From Variovorax sp. ZS18.2.2 (lineage in GTDB: Bacteria; Pseudomonadota; Gammaproteobacteria; Burkholderiales; Burkholderiaceae_C), in assembly GCF_024701975.1 (NCBI RefSeq), contig NZ_JANLNM010000006.1:62001-126000 (forward strand): a DNA stretch of 64,000 nucleotides, in the 5' to 3' direction. Of the stretch, positions 1-8,297 are shown piece after piece; position 1 is the first letter of the stretch; each line of letters opens with the position of its first letter. The notes below the pieces were generated by a model. It was not told where the DNA came from and did not search any database. It saw only the letters and a program-made list of their open reading frames with translations. The translations under genes and the position numbers were made by a program.

Positions 1-1
1 C

Positions 2-310
2 TACGAAGCGACGATGTACTTGCTGGAGCGCGGCGTGCGCCTCACCGGCACCGACGCGTGGAGCTGGGACGCGCCGTTCGTGCACACCGCGAAGAAGTAC
101 GGCGAAACACAAGATGCCTCGCTGATCTGGGAAGGCCACAAGGCCGGCCGCGACATCGGCTACTGCCACATCGAGAAGCTGCACAACCTGGAAGTGCTGC
201 CGCCGACGGGCTTCTTCATCAGTTGCTTCCCGCACAAGATCCGCGGCGCGTCGGCGGGCTGGACGCGTGCGGTGGCGATTTTCGACGACGCGCTGATGGC
301 GTCGGTCTGA
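2..310 (+). CDS. Cyclase family protein (kynurenine formamidase-like), C-terminal part
   Basis: The reading frame is open from the left edge of the window and ends in TGA, so only the last 102 residues are present. They contain a GTDAWSWD stretch and a final LPPTGFFISCFPHKIRGASAGWTR-like block that I associate with the C-terminal half of the putative-cyclase/kynurenine formamidase family. The HxGTHxDxPxH metal site that would confirm the family lies outside the window. It is followed after 19 bases by fumarylacetoacetase on the same strand, so both are probably in one operon for ring-cleavage product hydrolysis. The substrate cannot be told from this fragment. Confidence 0.75.
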   Translation, partial: YEATMYLLERGVRLTGTDAWSWDAPFVHTAKKYGETQDASLIWEGHKAGRDIGYCHIEKLHNLEVLPPTGFFISCFPHKIRGASAGWTRAVAIFDDALMASV

Positions 311-329
311 ACGAAGGAGATCCACAACC

Positions 330-1652
330 ATGATCGAACTCAACCACACGCACGACGTCGACGCCCGCAGCTGGGTAGCCACCGCCAACGTCGCGGGCAG
401 CGACTTCCCGATCCAGAACCTGCCGTATGCGGAGTTCCGCCGCATCGGCAGCCCCGAGCCGTTTCGCGGCGGCGTGGCCATCGGCGACCAGGTGCTCGAC
501 CTCGCGGCATTGGCTGCCGGCCAGCATGTCGACGGGCTCGCGCTCGATGCGGCACGGGTGGCCGCGCTGCCCGCGTTGAACGACTTCTTTGCGCTCGGCC
601 CCACCGCGTGGCAGGCGCTGCGCCATGCGGTTTTCGCGCTGCTGCGAAGCGATGCGCCGGCCTCGACCGTGGACGACGTGCGCCAATGCCTCGTGCCGCA
701 GTCCGAGGTCGAATACACCGTGCCCGCGCGCATCGGCGACTACACCGACTTCTACACCTCGATCGACCATGCGCTGAACATCACGCGGCTGTTCAATCCC
801 GAGGGCGATGTCACGCCGAACTTCCGCTGGATTCCCACGGCCTACCACGGGCGCGTCTCGACGATCGGCGTGAGCGGCCAGCGCTTTCACCGGCCGATGG
901 GGCAGACGCTGGCACCGGGAGCGAAGGCGCCCACGTACCACGCCTGCGCGCGGCTCGACTACGAACTCGAACTCGGCGTGTGGATCGGCGAAGGCAACGC
1001 GGCCGGCGAGCCGATTCCGCTCGAACGCGCAGAGGAGCACATCTTCGGCATCTGCCTGCTCAACGACTGGTCGGCGCGCGACATCCAGTTCTGGGAGATG
1101 GCGCCGCTCGGACCCTTCCTCGCGAAGAACTTCGCGACCACCATCTCGCCGTGGATCGTGACCATGGAAGCGCTCGCGCCCTATCGCCAGGCCTGGACGC
1201 GGCCGGCCAGCGAGCCCCAGCCGCTCGACTACCTCGAAAGCAAGGCGAACCGCGAAAGTGGCGCGATCGATATCAGCCTCGAGGTCTGGCTCGAAAGCGA
1301 GAAAGCGCGCAAGGACAAGAGCGGCCCATCACGCCTGTCGCGCACAAGCTTCAAACACCAGTACTGGAGCGTGGCGCAGATGGTGGCGCACCACACGATG
1401 GGCGGCTGCAAGCTGAATGCGGGCGACCTGTTCGGCAGCGGCACGATTTCGGGCCCCGGGCCGGGCGAGGCCGGCGCGATCATCGAATTGGCGCGTGCGG
1501 GGCAGAGCCCCGTGGCGCTGGCCAACGGCGAACAGCGCGGGTTCCTGGAAGACGGCGACGCGGTGCTGCTGCGCGGCTGGTGCGAGAAGCCGGGGCATGC
1601 GCGCATCGGGTTCGGCGAAAGCCGCGGAACGGTGCTGCCGGCGAAGGGCTGA
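330..1652 (+). CDS. fahA: Fumarylacetoacetase
   Basis: The 440-residue protein has the usual length for fumarylacetoacetase, which hydrolyses 4-fumarylacetoacetate to fumarate and acetoacetate at the end of the homogentisate (tyrosine) pathway in the cytosol. It has an N-terminal SH3-like domain (about 1-125) and the catalytic FAH fold. Visible motifs are DYTDFYTS (about residue 137), the metal-binding YELELGVWIGEG segment, DWSARDIQFWE and GSGTISGPGPGE. The start has an AAGGAG ribosome site eight bases upstream. It follows the cyclase-family gene closely and is followed by a strong terminator. The homogentisate dioxygenase partner is not in view, so the pathway link comes from the family. Confidence 0.95.
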   Translation: MIELNHTHDVDARSWVATANVAGSDFPIQNLPYAEFRRIGSPEPFRGGVAIGDQVLDLAALAAGQHVDGLALDAARVAALPALNDFFALGPTAWQALRHAVFALLRSDAPASTVDDVRQCLVPQSEVEYTVPARIGDYTDFYTSIDHALNITRLFNPEGDVTPNFRWIPTAYHGRVSTIGVSGQRFHRPMGQTLAPGAKAPTYHACARLDYELELGVWIGEGNAAGEPIPLERAEEHIFGICLLNDWSARDIQFWEMAPLGPFLAKNFATTISPWIVTMEALAPYRQAWTRPASEPQPLDYLESKANRESGAIDISLEVWLESEKARKDKSGPSRLSRTSFKHQYWSVAQMVAHHTMGGCKLNAGDLFGSGTISGPGPGEAGAIIELARAGQSPVALANGEQRGFLEDGDAVLLRGWCEKPGHARIGFGESRGTVLPAKG

Positions 1653-1668
1653 ACGAACGTTCCAAAAG

Positions 1669-1695
1669 AAAAGGCCACCGGTGAGGTGGCCTTTT
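1669..1695. terminator. Bidirectional hairpin terminator
   Basis: An 11-bp perfect stem (1669-1679 with 1685-1695) encloses a five-base loop. The ends are A4 on the left and T4 on the right, so it can work in both directions. It lies 17 bases after the fahA stop and ten bases before the 3' end of the tRNA gene on the other strand, so it can serve both. Confidence 0.85.
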
Positions 1696-1705
1696 GCATG
1701 AAATG

Positions 1706-1781
1706 TGGAGCGGGAAAAGAGTCTCGAACTCTCGACCTCAACCTTGGCAAGGTTGCGCTCTACCAACTGAGCTATTCCCGC
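1706..1781 (-). tRNA. tRNA-Gly (GCC anticodon)
   Basis: Read on the minus strand this 76-base sequence folds as a standard tRNA. The acceptor stem GCGGGAA pairs with TTCCCGC, and the D-arm is AGCTCAGTTGGTAGAGC. The anticodon loop is CTTGCCAAG with GCC as anticodon, the T-arm is GAGTTCGAGACTC-like, and the CCA end is encoded. It is convergent with fahA across the shared terminator. Confidence 0.95.
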
Positions 1782-1846
1782 ATTTCGAGCGTCGAATTAT
1801 AGGGGGCTCGGAGCCCGATTTCTCCGAGCCCGAGAAAAAAGTGGGG

Positions 1847-2755
1847 TCAAGTGCCGAACACCATGGCGCGGTGCATCGATGTGCCGGCCATCACGCCATC
1901 GGCCGAGGCCAGCGTGGCGTTGTGCATCGGCATGGCTGCATCGCCCGCGGCGAACACGCCGGGCACGGTGGTCATCTTCATCGCGTCGGTGCGGATCACC
2001 GGGCCGGCCGGGCCGTCGTCGAAGGCGCATCCCAGCTGCTCGGCGATGGGGCTCGAAGGCCGCGTGCGGGGGACCATGAACAGCGCGTCGATCGGCACGA
2101 TGCGGCCGTCTTCGAGGCGCACGCCGGCAAGGTCCTGCCCCGGTCCCTCCAGCGCCACGGTGCGGCTGGGCTCGATGGCCACGCCGCGCGCCTGCAGCCT
2201 GGCTCGCGCCTCGTCGTCCACCGTGTTGTTGCCGTTCAGGAAGAGCGTCGCCGGTCCCCACTCGGCGATCAGCATCGCGTGGTCCGGCGGATGCGGCGCT
2301 TCGATCAGCACGCCAAGCCTGCGGCCGCTGAATTCATAGCCGTGGCAGTAAGGGCAGTGCAGCACGCTCGTGCCCCAGCGTTCGCGCACGCCGGCGATGC
2401 CGTCCGGAAAGCCGTCCTGCACGCCGAAGGCCAGCATGAGCTTGCCGGCCGACAGCTGCCGGTCGCCATCATCGAGCGATGCGACGAACCCGCCCGCGCC
2501 ATCGGCCTGCGCGCTCGCCACGCGGCCTTCGATGAAGGTGACGTTCGGATAGGCCAGCAGCTTGGCCCGCGCGTCGGCAATCATCTTCAGCGGCGGCATG
2601 CCGTCCTGGCCGAAGAAGCCGTGTGCCGCGGCGGCGAAGCGGTTGCGCGGCGCGCCCGCATCGACCACGCACACGTTCTTGCGTGCACGCGCGAGCTGCA
2701 TGGCAGCGGAGAGGCCGGCAAAGCTGCCGCCCACCACAAGAGCGTCATAGCGCAT
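1847..2755 (-). CDS. Thioredoxin-reductase-like FAD oxidoreductase
   Basis: The 302-residue flavoprotein starts with a Rossmann FAD motif (VVGGSFAGLSAA, about 7-18) and carries the pair CPYC at 134-137 followed by HGYE. That is the position and form of the active disulfide in bacterial thioredoxin reductases. A second FAD segment (GVFAAGDAA) is near the C-terminus. It probably transfers reducing equivalents from NAD(P)H to a dithiol partner, though the partner is unknown. It is the second gene of a two-gene unit: its start overlaps the Rrf2 gene end by 11 bases, so it is translationally coupled to its likely regulator. It is shorter than a full TrxB, as is common for orphan family members. 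Confidence 0.88.
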   Translation of the reverse strand: MRYDALVVGGSFAGLSAAMQLARARKNVCVVDAGAPRNRFAAAAHGFFGQDGMPPLKMIADARAKLLAYPNVTFIEGRVASAQADGAGGFVASLDDGDRQLSAGKLMLAFGVQDGFPDGIAGVRERWGTSVLHCPYCHGYEFSGRRLGVLIEAPHPPDHAMLIAEWGPATLFLNGNNTVDDEARARLQARGVAIEPSRTVALEGPGQDLAGVRLEDGRIVPIDALFMVPRTRPSSPIAEQLGCAFDDGPAGPVIRTDAMKMTTVPGVFAAGDAAMPMHNATLASADGVMAGTSMHRAMVFGT

Positions 2756-3206
2756 GTTCGATGTCCTTTTTGGTGAAGCCGCCGCCCGTCATGCGGCGAT
2801 GAAAGTCTTTCGAGAGATCGGCCAGCGTGATGCTGTTGAAGCGCTTGAGCAGCAAGGCCTCGGCCGCATCGAAGGCGTCGTCGAGCGCCGCATTCACGGC
2901 CTGCTCGACGATGCAGCCGGGGCTCTCGGTGCGATTGCCCATGGCCAGCAGCGCGGGCGCGCCGACGGCGTTGTGGATGTCGCCCAGCGTCACGCGCGCC
3001 AAGGAGCACGACAACACCCAGCCGCCGCCGTGGCCTTTTGCCGAACTCACGAAGCCCGCCTGTCGCAGGCCCGCCATGAGCCGGCGCACCACGACCGGGT
3101 TGGTGTGCATCGCGGCCGCGAGCGACTCGGAGGTGATGGGGCCGTCCATCTCGGCCATGTGCAGCAGCACGTGGAGGACGGCTGAAAGCTTGCTGTCTCT
3201 TTTCAT
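2745..3206 (-). CDS. Rrf2 family transcriptional regulator
   Basis: This 153-residue protein has the Rrf2 winged helix at its N-terminus (AVLHVLLHMAE, then SLAAAMHTNPVVVRRLMAGLRQAGFV and the GGGW wing). It has only two cysteines, at LSC and PGC. It therefore lacks the three-cysteine iron-sulfur set of IscR/NsrR and may sense thiol oxidation or a small ligand instead. It overlaps the downstream flavoprotein gene, and a palindrome spans its own start codon, which fits autorepression. The redox theme of the pair suggests control of the flavoprotein by oxidative conditions, which is inference. Confidence 0.9.
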   Translation of the reverse strand: MKRDSKLSAVLHVLLHMAEMDGPITSESLAAAMHTNPVVVRRLMAGLRQAGFVSSAKGHGGGWVLSCSLARVTLGDIHNAVGAPALLAMGNRTESPGCIVEQAVNAALDDAFDAAEALLLKRFNSITLADLSKDFHRRMTGGGFTKKDIEHAL

Positions 3207-3225
3207 GCAACATTATTAGTTGCAT
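3205..3225. promoter_or_regulatory. Palindrome over the Rrf2 gene start, probable operator
   Basis: A perfect 7-bp inverted repeat (ATGCAAC, seven AT-only bases, GTTGCAT) sits across the start codon of the Rrf2-family gene. It is AT-rich in an otherwise GC-rich region. Rrf2 proteins often bind such dyads near their own promoters, so an autoregulatory site is the simplest reading. Confidence 0.55.
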
Positions 3226-3247
3226 AAGAATTTAGGCACCCGGAACG

Positions 3248-4540
3248 ATGGCTTTTGACCTTGCTGCCCGAACGGTTGTCGGCTCCCCGCCTGTTATCGT
3301 CGGCCGCCTTCACGTCGACCGCATGCCCGCCGCCCTACCCTCGACCTTGCTCGACGCCGCCCTGCGCGGCGCGCTGCTCGCATTGCTGCTCCTGCTCGCA
3401 TTCGTGCTCGGCCGCGATCGCCCCCGCCTGCCGGCTGCACGCGCTGGCGTGGCGCTGACGCTCGGCCTTGGCGTGCAGGTCATCGGGTCCGCGCCGATGT
3501 TCGAGGCGCTGGTGCCCTGGTTCTGGCAAGCGCCGCTGGTCGCCGTCTCCGTCGGCAACGGGGTGCTGTTCTGGGTATTCGTGCAGGCGCTGTTCGACGA
3601 CGACTTTTCACTCCGCCCCTTGCATGTCGTGGCCTGGATCGCGGTCGCCGTGCTGGCGGCCTTCAACTGCGCGGCAGGGGCCGGTGGCGCGCCGATGCTG
3701 GCGCCGGTCACGATGAGCCTGCAGCGTGCGGTGCCGCTGGTGTTCGCAGTGCTCGCTGCGCTGGCCGCAGTCGCGCACTGGCGGGAAGACCTGGTGGAAA
3801 AGCGCCGCAGGCTGCGCGTCTTCATCGTGGTGACCGGCGTCGGCTACAGCGTGGGGATGCTGGCGGTCCGGCTGGTTTCGCCGCACGGCCGGTTGTCGGA
3901 GCTCTCGGCCACGATGGACGTGGCGATGCTGCTGGCCATCGTGGCGGTGGTCACGTGGCGGATGGTGCGGCTGGCAGGGTCAGACCTTTTTCCGGTGGCA
4001 CAAGTGCCGGCTGCGATGCCCATGGTTGTTCCGGAGGACGCGTCGCCCCCGCCTGCCGAACCATCGCCGATCGAGCCGCTTCCAGTCGAGGAAATCGCCA
4101 CGCCGGCACCCGCCGACCTGCCTGCACCGCCCCCGTCCGAAGCAGGCCCAACCCCGCAACCGGACCCCGAACTCGCCGCGGACCTTGCCGAAGACCGCCT
4201 CGCCGAATCCTTGCAGCACGTCATGGCCGTCGACCGCGCCTACCGCAGCGAAGACCTGAGCATCGCCAGCCTCGCGGCGCGGCTGTCGGTGCCCGAGTAC
4301 CGGCTGCGGCGGCTCATCAACCAGCGGCTGGGGCACCGCAACTTCAGCGCCTTCGTCAACGGCTTCCGGCTGGCCGAAGCCATGGCCGCGCTGGCCGATC
4401 TGGCCAAACGCGATCTGCCCGTGCTCACCATCGCGCTCACTGCGGGCTTCCAATCGATCGGGCCGTTCAACCGCGCATTCAAGGTCGCCACCGGCCTGAC
4501 GCCCACCGAATTCCGCAAGCAGAAGCTGGCCGAATCCTGA
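3248..4540 (+). CDS. Membrane-anchored AraC family regulator
   Basis: The N-terminal half holds about seven hydrophobic helices (for example ALRGALLALLLLLAFVLG). A proline-rich linker follows (about 265-310, PPPAEPSPIEPLP), and the C-terminus is an AraC double helix-turn-helix (SIASLAARLSVPEYRLRRLINQ and LTIALTAGFQSIGPFNRAFK). It probably senses a membrane or periplasmic cue and binds DNA in the cytosol. The start is uncertain: the frame opens at 3248, but the residues before the ATG at 3323 look non-coding, and neither has a clear ribosome site, so 3323 may be the true start. It precedes a secreted hydrolase gene that could be its target. Confidence 0.82.
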   Translation: MAFDLAARTVVGSPPVIVGRLHVDRMPAALPSTLLDAALRGALLALLLLLAFVLGRDRPRLPAARAGVALTLGLGVQVIGSAPMFEALVPWFWQAPLVAVSVGNGVLFWVFVQALFDDDFSLRPLHVVAWIAVAVLAAFNCAAGAGGAPMLAPVTMSLQRAVPLVFAVLAALAAVAHWREDLVEKRRRLRVFIVVTGVGYSVGMLAVRLVSPHGRLSELSATMDVAMLLAIVAVVTWRMVRLAGSDLFPVAQVPAAMPMVVPEDASPPPAEPSPIEPLPVEEIATPAPADLPAPPPSEAGPTPQPDPELAADLAEDRLAESLQHVMAVDRAYRSEDLSIASLAARLSVPEYRLRRLINQRLGHRNFSAFVNGFRLAEAMAALADLAKRDLPVLTIALTAGFQSIGPFNRAFKVATGLTPTEFRKQKLAES

Positions 4541-4658
4541 AATCGTCCTGCCGAAAACCGCGCTTGCAACTTTCGGCAAGACGCAGGGGGCACCTCGCGT
4601 GCATCGTCCGGCTCGCCGAGGGCATGGGCCTTCGACGACAACCAAGGAGTTCGATTCG

Positions 4659-5690
4659 ATGCGACGTCTGCTTTTCTTCTTTGCGGCCATGGCGCTGGCG
4701 CTGCTGTCCGGGCTGACCCAGGCCGCGATGGGCCTGGCCGAGATTCCCGGCATGGCCGGCGACGGGCCGGTCACGGTGTTCTATCCATCGGGCGACGAGG
4801 CCGGCCCGATGCGGCGCGGCCGTTTCACGCTGATGCTGGCGGCGCAGGGTGCCCCCGTCCGCGGCAACGGCCGCCTCATCGTGATTTCTCATGGTTCGGG
4901 CGGTGCCCCCTGGGTCCACAGGGATCTCGCACGCAGCCTGGTGGACGCCGGCTTCATCGTGGCGATGCCCGAGCACAAGGCCGACAACTACAAGGACGAC
5001 GGCAACCCAGGCCCCGACAGCTGGACGATCCGCCCGGCCGAGGTGTCGCGCGCCATCGACGCAGTGGGGCGCGATGCCCGTTTCGCGCCGCTGCTCCAGC
5101 TCGACAAGGTCGGGATGTACGGCGTCTCGGCCGGCGGCCACACCGCCTTGAGCCTGGCCGGCGGCCGCTGGTCGCCCGCGGCATTCAAGCAGCATTGCGA
5201 AGCCGATCTGGAGGGCGATTTCCAGTCCTGCGTCGGCTTGATCACGCAGTTGACCGGCAGCTGGTTCGACGGCGTCCGGAAATGGGCCGCGTTGTTCGTG
5301 ATCCGCCATCGCTTCGACGACGCCACGCCGCGCGCGTACACGGACCCGCGCATCGTCGCCGTGGTGGCTGCGATGCCTTCATCGGCCGATTTCGACATGG
5401 CTTCGCTCGCCACGCCACGCGTGCCGCTGGGGCTGATCACCGCGCAGCAGGACCGCTGGCTGGTGCCGCGCTATCACAGCGACCGCGTGCTCGCGGCCTG
5501 CCTGCCACGCTGCGAACTGATCGCCGACCTGCCCACGGGCGGCCATGGCGCGCTGCTCTCGCCACCACCGCCGGGGCTCACGGGGCTGATTGGCGACTTG
5601 CTCAACGATCCGCCCGGATTCGACCGCGCCGTGCTGCCGGAAGTGGACCGCAAGACGACGGCCTTCTTCGGCATGCACCTGCTGCCTTGA
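4659..5690 (+). CDS. Secreted alpha/beta hydrolase, dienelactone-hydrolase-like
   Basis: The 343-residue protein begins with a signal peptide (RRLLFFFAAMALALLSGLTQA, cut near residue 22). The mature part is an alpha/beta hydrolase with an oxyanion strand LIVISHGSGG, the nucleophile elbow YGVSAGGH, and a late histidine in GGHGALLS. This resembles the predicted dienelactone hydrolase family often exported to the periplasm. An AAGGAG site nine bases upstream fixes the start at 4659, although the frame is open to 4599. The substrate is unknown. It follows the membrane AraC regulator on the same strand. Confidence 0.85.
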   Translation: MRRLLFFFAAMALALLSGLTQAAMGLAEIPGMAGDGPVTVFYPSGDEAGPMRRGRFTLMLAAQGAPVRGNGRLIVISHGSGGAPWVHRDLARSLVDAGFIVAMPEHKADNYKDDGNPGPDSWTIRPAEVSRAIDAVGRDARFAPLLQLDKVGMYGVSAGGHTALSLAGGRWSPAAFKQHCEADLEGDFQSCVGLITQLTGSWFDGVRKWAALFVIRHRFDDATPRAYTDPRIVAVVAAMPSSADFDMASLATPRVPLGLITAQQDRWLVPRYHSDRVLAACLPRCELIADLPTGGHGALLSPPPPGLTGLIGDLLNDPPGFDRAVLPEVDRKTTAFFGMHLLP

Positions 5691-5879
5691 CCCCCGGGGC
5701 GCCGCCGCGGAGCGCCGCTCCAACGCTTCACCATCCATTCCCGACGACGGACACGTCCCACAAGCGAGAGCGAACACCCCGCACACGGCGACATGGTGCG
5801 AGGTGGTCACGGTAGCGACCGAACTGGCCTCAAAGCCGGTTCTTGTCAGTGACCATTCAAACGAAAGGAACAGTCACCC

Positions 5880-6374
5880 ATGAAGCAACAACAAAACAAA
5901 TCCATCCTCGTCAGCGCCTTGCTCGCAGGCCTTCTTGCCATGAGCGGTTTCGCCCAGGCACAGGGCGTTGGAGTAGGCGTGGGCGTGAATGCCGATGTGA
6001 ATACATCGGGCACGGTCAAGGCCGCACCGGCGCAAGGCAGCGCAGGGGCTGGCGCCGCCGCAGGTGCAGGCACATCGGCCAATGGCGGTGCCGGCAACGC
6101 TGCGGGCGGCCTGGGCAGTACGGTCGGTGGCGTCGTCGGCGGCGCAACGGGGGCCGTGGGCAACGCGACCAGTACGGTCGGCGGTGCCACCGGGGCCGTG
6201 GGCGGCGCGACCGGCGCAGCAGGCGGCCTCACGAACACCGTGGGCGGCACGTTGAACGGCGCGACCGGTGCCGTCGGGTCCGCCGGCGGTGCGGTGAAAC
6301 CGTCAGGTGCTGGCGTGGGTGCAAAGGCCAGCGGCAAGGCCAAGGGCTCAGGCGCGGTCGACATCACCAAGTAA
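5880..6374 (+). CDS. Exported glycine/alanine-rich repeat protein
   Basis: The 164-residue protein has a clear Sec signal peptide (SILVSALLAGLLAMSGFAQAQ). The mature chain is built almost only of Gly, Ala, Thr, Val, Ser and Asn. From about residue 75 it repeats GGATGAVG-type units (GGATGAVGNATSTV, GGATGAVGGATGAAG, NGATGAVG). The C-terminus turns basic with KASGKAKGSG. No enzyme motif is present; a surface, matrix or low-complexity structural role is plausible but not shown. It stands alone with a ribosome site (AAGGA) and its own strong terminator, so it is a single-gene transcript. Confidence 0.8.
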   Translation: MKQQQNKSILVSALLAGLLAMSGFAQAQGVGVGVGVNADVNTSGTVKAAPAQGSAGAGAAAGAGTSANGGAGNAAGGLGSTVGGVVGGATGAVGNATSTVGGATGAVGGATGAAGGLTNTVGGTLNGATGAVGSAGGAVKPSGAGVGAKASGKAKGSGAVDITK

Positions 6375-6393
6375 CCGCATCGCTTCTGCCAGA

Positions 6394-6427
6394 GGCCCGC
6401 AGCGCTCGCGCGTTGCGGGCCTTTTTT
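6394..6427 (+). terminator. Rho-independent terminator
   Basis: An 11-bp stem (6394-6404 with 6411-6421, one G-U pair) with a six-base loop is followed by six T residues. It closes the glycine-rich protein gene and abuts the convergent MaoC-like gene. Confidence 0.88.
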
Positions 6428-6428
6428 G

Positions 6429-6872
6429 TCAGCCGGGCACGTCGAGCCTGAAAAGGCTCGTGACCTCCGCGTCGAGCACCATCAGCTCGCGCTGGTTGAA
6501 CAGCCGCCAGCGCCACCGCAGGATGCCGAGCGTGGGCCGCTTCTCGGAGCGCCGCACCTCGATGACATCGGCCACCAGTCGCAAGGCATCGCCGGGCCGC
6601 ACGGGGTGGGGCCAGCGCACATGCTCGAGCCCCGGCGACGCAAAAGACTCCGAGCCCTGCAGCGCCGCTTCGACCACGAGGCGCATGGCGATCGAGCAGG
6701 TGTGCCAGCCGCTCGCGATCAGCCCGCCGAAGGGACTGTCCGCCGCAGCCTCCGCATCGGTGTGGAACCACTGCGGGTCGTACGCCTTGGCGAACTGCAC
6801 CAGCTCGGCTTCGGTGAGCACGCACGGCCCGGCCTCGATGACCTGGCCTGCATGGAAGTCGGCGAACTTCAT
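6429..6872 (-). CDS. MaoC-like hotdog dehydratase
   Basis: The 147-residue single-hotdog protein contains the MaoC/R-hydratase pattern: an Asp-x4-His-like segment in YDPQWFHTD near residue 32, then SPFGGLIASGWHTCSIAMRL and PVRPGDALRL. Family members hydrate enoyl-CoA thioesters. It starts ten bases after the boxA stop on the same strand, so it should be the last gene of the boxCBA transcript. A role on a ring-opened CoA intermediate is possible, but no such step is known to be essential in the box pathway. Confidence 0.85.
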   Translation of the reverse strand: MKFADFHAGQVIEAGPCVLTEAELVQFAKAYDPQWFHTDAEAAADSPFGGLIASGWHTCSIAMRLVVEAALQGSESFASPGLEHVRWPHPVRPGDALRLVADVIEVRRSEKRPTLGILRWRWRLFNQRELMVLDAEVTSLFRLDVPG

Positions 6873-6882
6873 CCGCCGCAGC

Positions 6883-8172
6883 TTAGTAGGTTTCGAGGTG
6901 CAGGCGGCCTTCGCGCTTCAGCGACGCACCGACCGTGTCCCAGTCGAGCCCCGCTTCCGTCGCCACGTCGCGCAGTGCGAGCACGACGCCCTCTTCCATG
7001 CTCTTCAAGCCGCACACGTAGAAATGGCTGCTGCCGTCTTTCAGCAGCGCGGCCAGGTCCGCGGCCCGCTCGCGCATGAGGTCCTGCACGTAGCGCTTGG
7101 GATTCCCCGGCGTGCGCGAGAACGCGAGGTTGATGTCGATGAAATCCTTGGGCAACGACTGCAGCGGCCCGAAGTACGGCAGCTCCTGCTGCGTGCGTGC
7201 GCCGAAAAACAGCATCAGCTTGCCACCTTCGAACTTGCCGCTCTTGCGCAGGCGCCGGCGCCACTCGGTCATCGCGCGCATCGGTGCGCTGCCGGTGCCG
7301 GTGCAGATCATCACGATGTGCGACTTGGGGTGGTTCGGCATCAGGAACGAGGCGCCGAAGGGCCCCACCACCTGCACCGTGTCGCCCACCTTCAGGTCGC
7401 ACACGTAGTTGGAGCACACGCCGAGCACCGGGTCGCCCTGGTGGTCTTCGGTCACGCGCTTCACGGTGAGCGAGACGTTGTTGTAGCCGGGCCGTTCGCC
7501 GTTGCGCGGGCTCGCCACCGAGTACTGGCGCGCATGGTGGCGCTTGCCGATGGCATCGACGCCCGGCGGCACGATGCCGATCGACTGGCCTTCGAGCACC
7601 GGGAACGGCACCACGCCGAAGTCGAGCACGATGTGGTGGGTCTCGCTGTCGAAGCCCGCTTCGGTGCAATTGAAGTTGCCGACCACGGTGGCGGTCGTCG
7701 GGGTCTTCGGCGGGAACAGGTTGGTGTACGCGTGTGCGGCCGACCAGGGTGGCACGGTCGCGCCGTACTGCGCGGAATTGAAGACCGCTTCGATGGGCTC
7801 GACCGCAGCTTGCACTTGCGTCGGCGAAGGCGCGGCGCCGGCACCGGCTTCATCGCCCGCATCGGCGGAAACGCCCGCGGCTTCGAGCTCTTCGGGCGTC
7901 AGCTCCGCGGGCAGTTCTTCCCAGGTGAGCTGTTCTTCGATCGTGTACGCGCGCACCAGCGGCATCGTGCGCCAGTTGTCGATGGAGCCCGTCGGGCACG
8001 GCGAGATGCAGGCCATGCAGCCATTGCAGACGTCGGCCCGCACGACGTAGTTGTTGTCGTCGTGCGTGATCGCATTGACGGGGCAGGTGGCCTCGCAGGT
8101 GTTGCAGCGGATGCAGATCTCGGGGTCGATCAGGTGCTGCTTGATGACCCCGGCTTCAACGGCCATGTCCAT
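6883..8172 (-). CDS. boxA: Benzoyl-CoA 2,3-epoxidase, reductase subunit BoxA
   Basis: BoxA passes electrons from NADPH to the oxygenase BoxB. The 429-residue protein shows two ferredoxin clusters at the N-terminus (CIRCNTCEATCP and CNGCMACISPCP, within residues 20-65). After an acidic alanine/glutamate-rich linker comes an FNR-type flavin domain with RQYSVAS and GTGSAPMRAM for FAD and NADPH. That iron-sulfur plus flavin order is diagnostic. An AGGAGAG site six bases upstream fixes the start at 8172. It lies 125 bases after boxB, and the gap holds a palindromic repeat. Expected cytosolic partners are BoxB and BoxC. Confidence 0.96.
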   Translation of the reverse strand: MDMAVEAGVIKQHLIDPEICIRCNTCEATCPVNAITHDDNNYVVRADVCNGCMACISPCPTGSIDNWRTMPLVRAYTIEEQLTWEELPAELTPEELEAAGVSADAGDEAGAGAAPSPTQVQAAVEPIEAVFNSAQYGATVPPWSAAHAYTNLFPPKTPTTATVVGNFNCTEAGFDSETHHIVLDFGVVPFPVLEGQSIGIVPPGVDAIGKRHHARQYSVASPRNGERPGYNNVSLTVKRVTEDHQGDPVLGVCSNYVCDLKVGDTVQVVGPFGASFLMPNHPKSHIVMICTGTGSAPMRAMTEWRRRLRKSGKFEGGKLMLFFGARTQQELPYFGPLQSLPKDFIDINLAFSRTPGNPKRYVQDLMRERAADLAALLKDGSSHFYVCGLKSMEEGVVLALRDVATEAGLDWDTVGASLKREGRLHLETY

Positions 8173-8190
8173 GTTGTTCTCTCCTGAAAG

Positions 8191-8292
8191 CCCTCCCCCT
8201 CTGGGGGAGGGTTGGGTGGGGGCAAGCGGCGCTTGTCGTGGTCACGCTGCTTGCCCCCATCCCAGCCTTCCCCCAGAGGGGGAAGGAGCAAT
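8191..8292. repeat. GC-rich palindromic element, copy 1
   Basis: This 102-bp element lies between boxB and boxA. Its left arm (CCCTCCCC..GGGGGAGGG) and right arm (CCTTCCCC..GGGGAAGG) each form a hairpin, and the two arms are also complementary to each other, including GGGGGCAAGC with GCTTGCCCCC. It shares its ends with copies at 16321 and 20366 and has the same orientation on the plus strand, so it is reversed relative to the box transcript here. Its middle is shorter than that of the other two copies. Confidence 0.85.
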
Positions 8293-8297
8293 ACCAA

